Shown: piece after piece, positions 5,412-7,287 of the stretch
How the letters are laid out: each line of letters opens with the position of its first letter
Numbering within the stretch: position 1 is the first letter of the stretch
Origin: Candidatus Krumholzibacteriia bacterium
Lineage (GTDB): Bacteria > Krumholzibacteriota > Krumholzibacteriia > Krumholzibacteriales > Krumholzibacteriaceae
DNA: 7,287 nt
Assembly (NCBI GenBank): GCA_028706585.1
Contig: JAQTVX010000104.1
Span: forward strand, 1-7,287
Reading direction: 5' to 3'
Notes under the pieces: generated by a model
The model's input: the letters and a program-made list of their open reading frames with translations, nothing else
The model's database searches: none
What the model was told of the DNA's origin: nothing
Position numbers and translations under genes: made by a program

Positions 5412-6598
5412 TCAATATCCCCCGCATCGCCTACAAGAATCTGCTCCGCAAGAAGACGCGGAGCATCCTCACGGTGCTGGGCATCGCCCTCGCCGCCTGG
5501 GTGCTCGCAAGCCTCCTGGGCTTCAACAAGGGCTATCAGATTTCCCTCGGCAAGGACATCGACAACCTCGGCTATCAGGTTCTCGTCACCGCGAAGGGCT
5601 GCCCCTACGAAGCGGCGACGCTCATGCTCAAGGGCGGCACCGGGCTCCGCTACATGAATCAGGGGATCGCGGACTCGATCTCCTCGCAGCCCGAGGTCGA
5701 CGAGGTCACGCAGATGCTCATGCAGGCCGTCTTCGATCCCAACAAGGGAGAAAGCGGCGGCATCACGGCCTACCTCGGGATCGACCCGGCGACGTTCCCG
5801 CGGATGAAGGGCAAGATGCCCTTCCAGGCGGGCGCCTGGTTCACCGACCCGCACGCGGACGAGGCGGTCATGGGCTACGAAGCGGCCGAGCTCGAGCAGC
5901 GCGAGGTCGGCGACATGCTACTCATCCCCGAAAAGAACGTCGAGGTCAAGGTCGTCGGCGTGCTCGCGCGCACGGGCACGCAGGACGACGGCACGATATT
6001 CCTGCCGCTAGCGACCGTTCAGAAGATCTTCGCTCAGGAGGGCGAGCTCACCGGCATCGGGATCAAGGTCAAGAACGACGCCGACGTCGCCGCCTTCGAG
6101 GAGCGGATGTACAGGCTCCCCGACGTCCAGGTCGTGAGCATGACGCAGGTCAAGAACACGATCTTGACGCTCATCTCGACCGCCAAGGTAATGGTCCTCT
6201 CGATAGCGCTGATCGCGATCCTCATCGCCGTGGTCGGCGTCGTGAACACGATCCTCATGTCGGTCATGGAGCGCCGCCAGGAGATCGGCATTCTCAAGGC
6301 GATGGGCGCCAAGGCCGGCGACATATTCAGGCTCATCTGGATCGAGACGGTGATCCTCTGCGCGGCGGGCGGCGTCCTCGGATGCGCCATGGCCCTGGGC
6401 ACGGCGAAGCTCACCGAGGTCCTCATACGGCGGCTTCTCCCCTACGCGCCGAGCGGGGGGCTCGTAACGATCGACGCGCGGCTCGCGCTCTTCACCCTGG
6501 GAGCCGTGACCCTGATCGGGCTCCTGAGCGGCGTCTACCCGGCGTGGAAGGCTGGGAGCGTGCGGCCGCTCGAGACGATCCGAAGCGAGGTGGAATGA
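5408..6598 (+). CDS. MacB/LolC-type (FtsX family) ABC transporter permease
   Basis: The 396-residue protein has the standard layout of type VII (mechanotransmission) ABC permeases. A cytoplasmic amphipathic start (NLLRKKTRS) precedes TM1 at about 19-41. A periplasmic MacB_PCD-like domain of some 215 residues follows, then the C-terminal FtsX domain with TM2 at about 261-285, TM3 at 309-332 and TM4 at 357-378. The coupling-helix region MERRQEIGILKAMGA (287-301) and the terminal YPAWKAGSVRPLETIR are hallmark sequences of the family. These permeases move no substrate through the membrane; they relay ATP-driven motion to periplasmic partners. The ATPase is encoded separately, as in LolCDE and unlike MacB itself. 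A distinctive AKGCPYEAAT segment with a single cysteine (C65) lies shortly after TM1. The start at 5408 overlaps the preceding stop in ATGA and has a good ribosome site. The family is certain, the substrate unknown. Confidence 0.93.
   Translation: MINIPRIAYKNLLRKKTRSILTVLGIALAAWVLASLLGFNKGYQISLGKDIDNLGYQVLVTAKGCPYEAATLMLKGGTGLRYMNQGIADSISSQPEVDEVTQMLMQAVFDPNKGESGGITAYLGIDPATFPRMKGKMPFQAGAWFTDPHADEAVMGYEAAELEQREVGDMLLIPEKNVEVKVVGVLARTGTQDDGTIFLPLATVQKIFAQEGELTGIGIKVKNDADVAAFEERMYRLPDVQVVSMTQVKNTILTLISTAKVMVLSIALIAILIAVVGVVNTILMSVMERRQEIGILKAMGAKAGDIFRLIWIETVILCAAGGVLGCAMALGTAKLTEVLIRRLLPYAPSGGLVTIDARLALFTLGAVTLIGLLSGVYPAWKAGSVRPLETIRSEVE
6587..6591 (+). promoter_or_regulatory. Ribosome binding site GAGGT for the ATPase gene
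   Basis: GAGGT, extended as GAGGTGG to 6593, lies at the end of the permease gene, 6 bases before the ATG at 6598. The permease stop (TGA, 6596-6598) shares its last base with this ATG. An ATG at 6595 is in another frame and does not encode the ATPase. Confidence 0.55.
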
Positions 6599-7287
6599 TG
6601 CGCAGCCATACCTGCCCGACGATCACGGCTGAGCACCTCACGAAGATCTACCATCGCGGAAGCGAAGCGATTCGCGCGGTGGACGACGTCACCCTGTCGA
6701 TCGAGGAAGGACGCTTCGTCGCCTTCATCGGCCCGTCCGGCTCGGGAAAGACGACCCTGATCAACATTCTCGGCTGCCTCGACAATCCTACCTCGGGGCG
6801 CCTCGAGCTCTGCGGACAGAAGATCTTCGACGAGGGCGTCACTCTCGGCGAGGGAAAGCTCACGGACATTCGACGAGAGCTCTTCGGATACGTTTTCCAG
6901 AAGTTCTACCTCATTCCGACGCTCACGGTTCGGGAGAACGTGATGCTCCCATTTGCGTTCTTCAAGAAGGCCGGGGCCGACTCCGAGGTGGACAAGGTGA
7001 TGAAGCTCCTTGGGCTGGACAATCGCACGGAGCATCTGCCGGGCGAGATCTCCGGAGGCGAGATGCAGCGTGTGGCCATCGCACGGGCGCTCGTGAACAA
7101 GCCCCGGATACTGCTGGCCGACGAGCCGACGGGGAACCTCGACGCGCGGCGGAGCGTGGAGATCGGGGAGATTCTGAAGGAGCTCAACGAGAAAGAAGGG
7201 CTCACGATCGTGCTCGTGACACACAACCTGGAGATCGCGAAGAATGCCGACCGTATCATCGAGCTTCGGGACGGGAAAGTGCACGGC
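6598..7287 (+). CDS. ABC transporter ATPase (MacB/LolD class), 3'-truncated by the window end
   Basis: The frame is open from the ATG at 6598 to the last base, giving 230 residues without a stop. The usual length is about 220-250, so only a short tail is missing. All nucleotide-binding motifs are present: Walker A GPSGSGKTT (45-53), Q-loop Q101 in GYVFQKFYLIPTLT, signature ISGGEMQR (151-158), Walker B ILLADEPTGNLD (171-182) with catalytic E176, and switch histidine H209 in VTHN. The HLTKIYHRG start, ADEPTGNLD and the FQ...LIPTLTVREN segment place it in the MacB/LolD/FtsE-like class that partners FtsX-type permeases. It would drive the adjacent permease from the cytoplasm by ATP hydrolysis. 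The signature has Ile and Glu where LSGGQ is commonest, a tolerated variant, so activity is expected. The start shares one base with the permease stop codon, with a good ribosome site upstream. Confidence 0.94.
   Translation, partial: MRSHTCPTITAEHLTKIYHRGSEAIRAVDDVTLSIEEGRFVAFIGPSGSGKTTLINILGCLDNPTSGRLELCGQKIFDEGVTLGEGKLTDIRRELFGYVFQKFYLIPTLTVRENVMLPFAFFKKAGADSEVDKVMKLLGLDNRTEHLPGEISGGEMQRVAIARALVNKPRILLADEPTGNLDARRSVEIGEILKELNEKEGLTIVLVTHNLEIAKNADRIIELRDGKVHG

Noticed and set aside
6535..7284. 249-codon open frame on the minus strand opposite the ABC ATPase
   Set aside because: The + strand frame encodes every ABC ATPase motif in order, so this is an antisense shadow.
5408..7287. Assignment of the permease/ATPase pair as lolCD or macB
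   Set aside because: Family-level motifs are clear, but the ATPase is not fused as in MacB, no MacA is present, and the barrel and FMN_bind-like neighbours do not fit a lipoprotein-release operon; a specific gene name would overstate the evidence.

Overview
The window looks like a GC-rich chromosomal segment from a Gram-negative (outer-membrane-bearing) bacterium. The grounds are two predicted outer-membrane beta-barrel proteins with Sec signal peptides, a MacB/LolC-type inner-membrane ABC permease with its ATPase, and strong GC bias at third codon positions. No phylogenetic marker gene is present, so I cannot name a taxon. All seven protein genes lie on the + strand. I found no RNA gene, CRISPR array, insertion sequence or tRNA.

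Region 1 (bases 1-3418) is a compact three-gene unit: the end of a HEAT-repeat protein, a membrane-embedded processive-type family 2 glycosyltransferase, and a YaiO-type outer-membrane beta-barrel. The first two genes are 6 bp apart and the last two overlap by 20 bp. The likely reading is a polysaccharide synthesis and export cassette. The glycosyltransferase would polymerise and translocate a glycan at the inner membrane. The barrel would act at the outer membrane, and the HEAT protein would be a scaffold or periplasmic partner. The sugar and the polymer are unknown.

Region 2 (3419-3682) is about 264 bp without a convincing gene, visibly richer in A+T than the flanking genes. It holds a short hairpin just after the YaiO stop codon, a perfect 10-bp inverted repeat, a bulged GC-containing hairpin and a weak promoter-like element. 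It probably separates two transcription units and carries the leader of the second.

Region 3 (3683-7287, running off the window end) is a second tight unit: a signal-peptide-bearing outer-membrane barrel-like protein, an exported FMN-binding-domain-like protein, a MacB/FtsX-type permease and its ABC ATPase. All three junctions overlap or abut (14-bp overlap, ATGA overlap, immediately adjacent stop and start). The layout resembles a MacAB-TolC type envelope machine. However, the position usually held by the MacA adaptor has an FMN_bind-like protein that lacks a recognisable S(T)GA(T)xS covalent-flavin motif. This is the most interesting part of the window, and its substrate is unknown. The ATPase gene is open to the last base and lacks only its extreme C-terminus.
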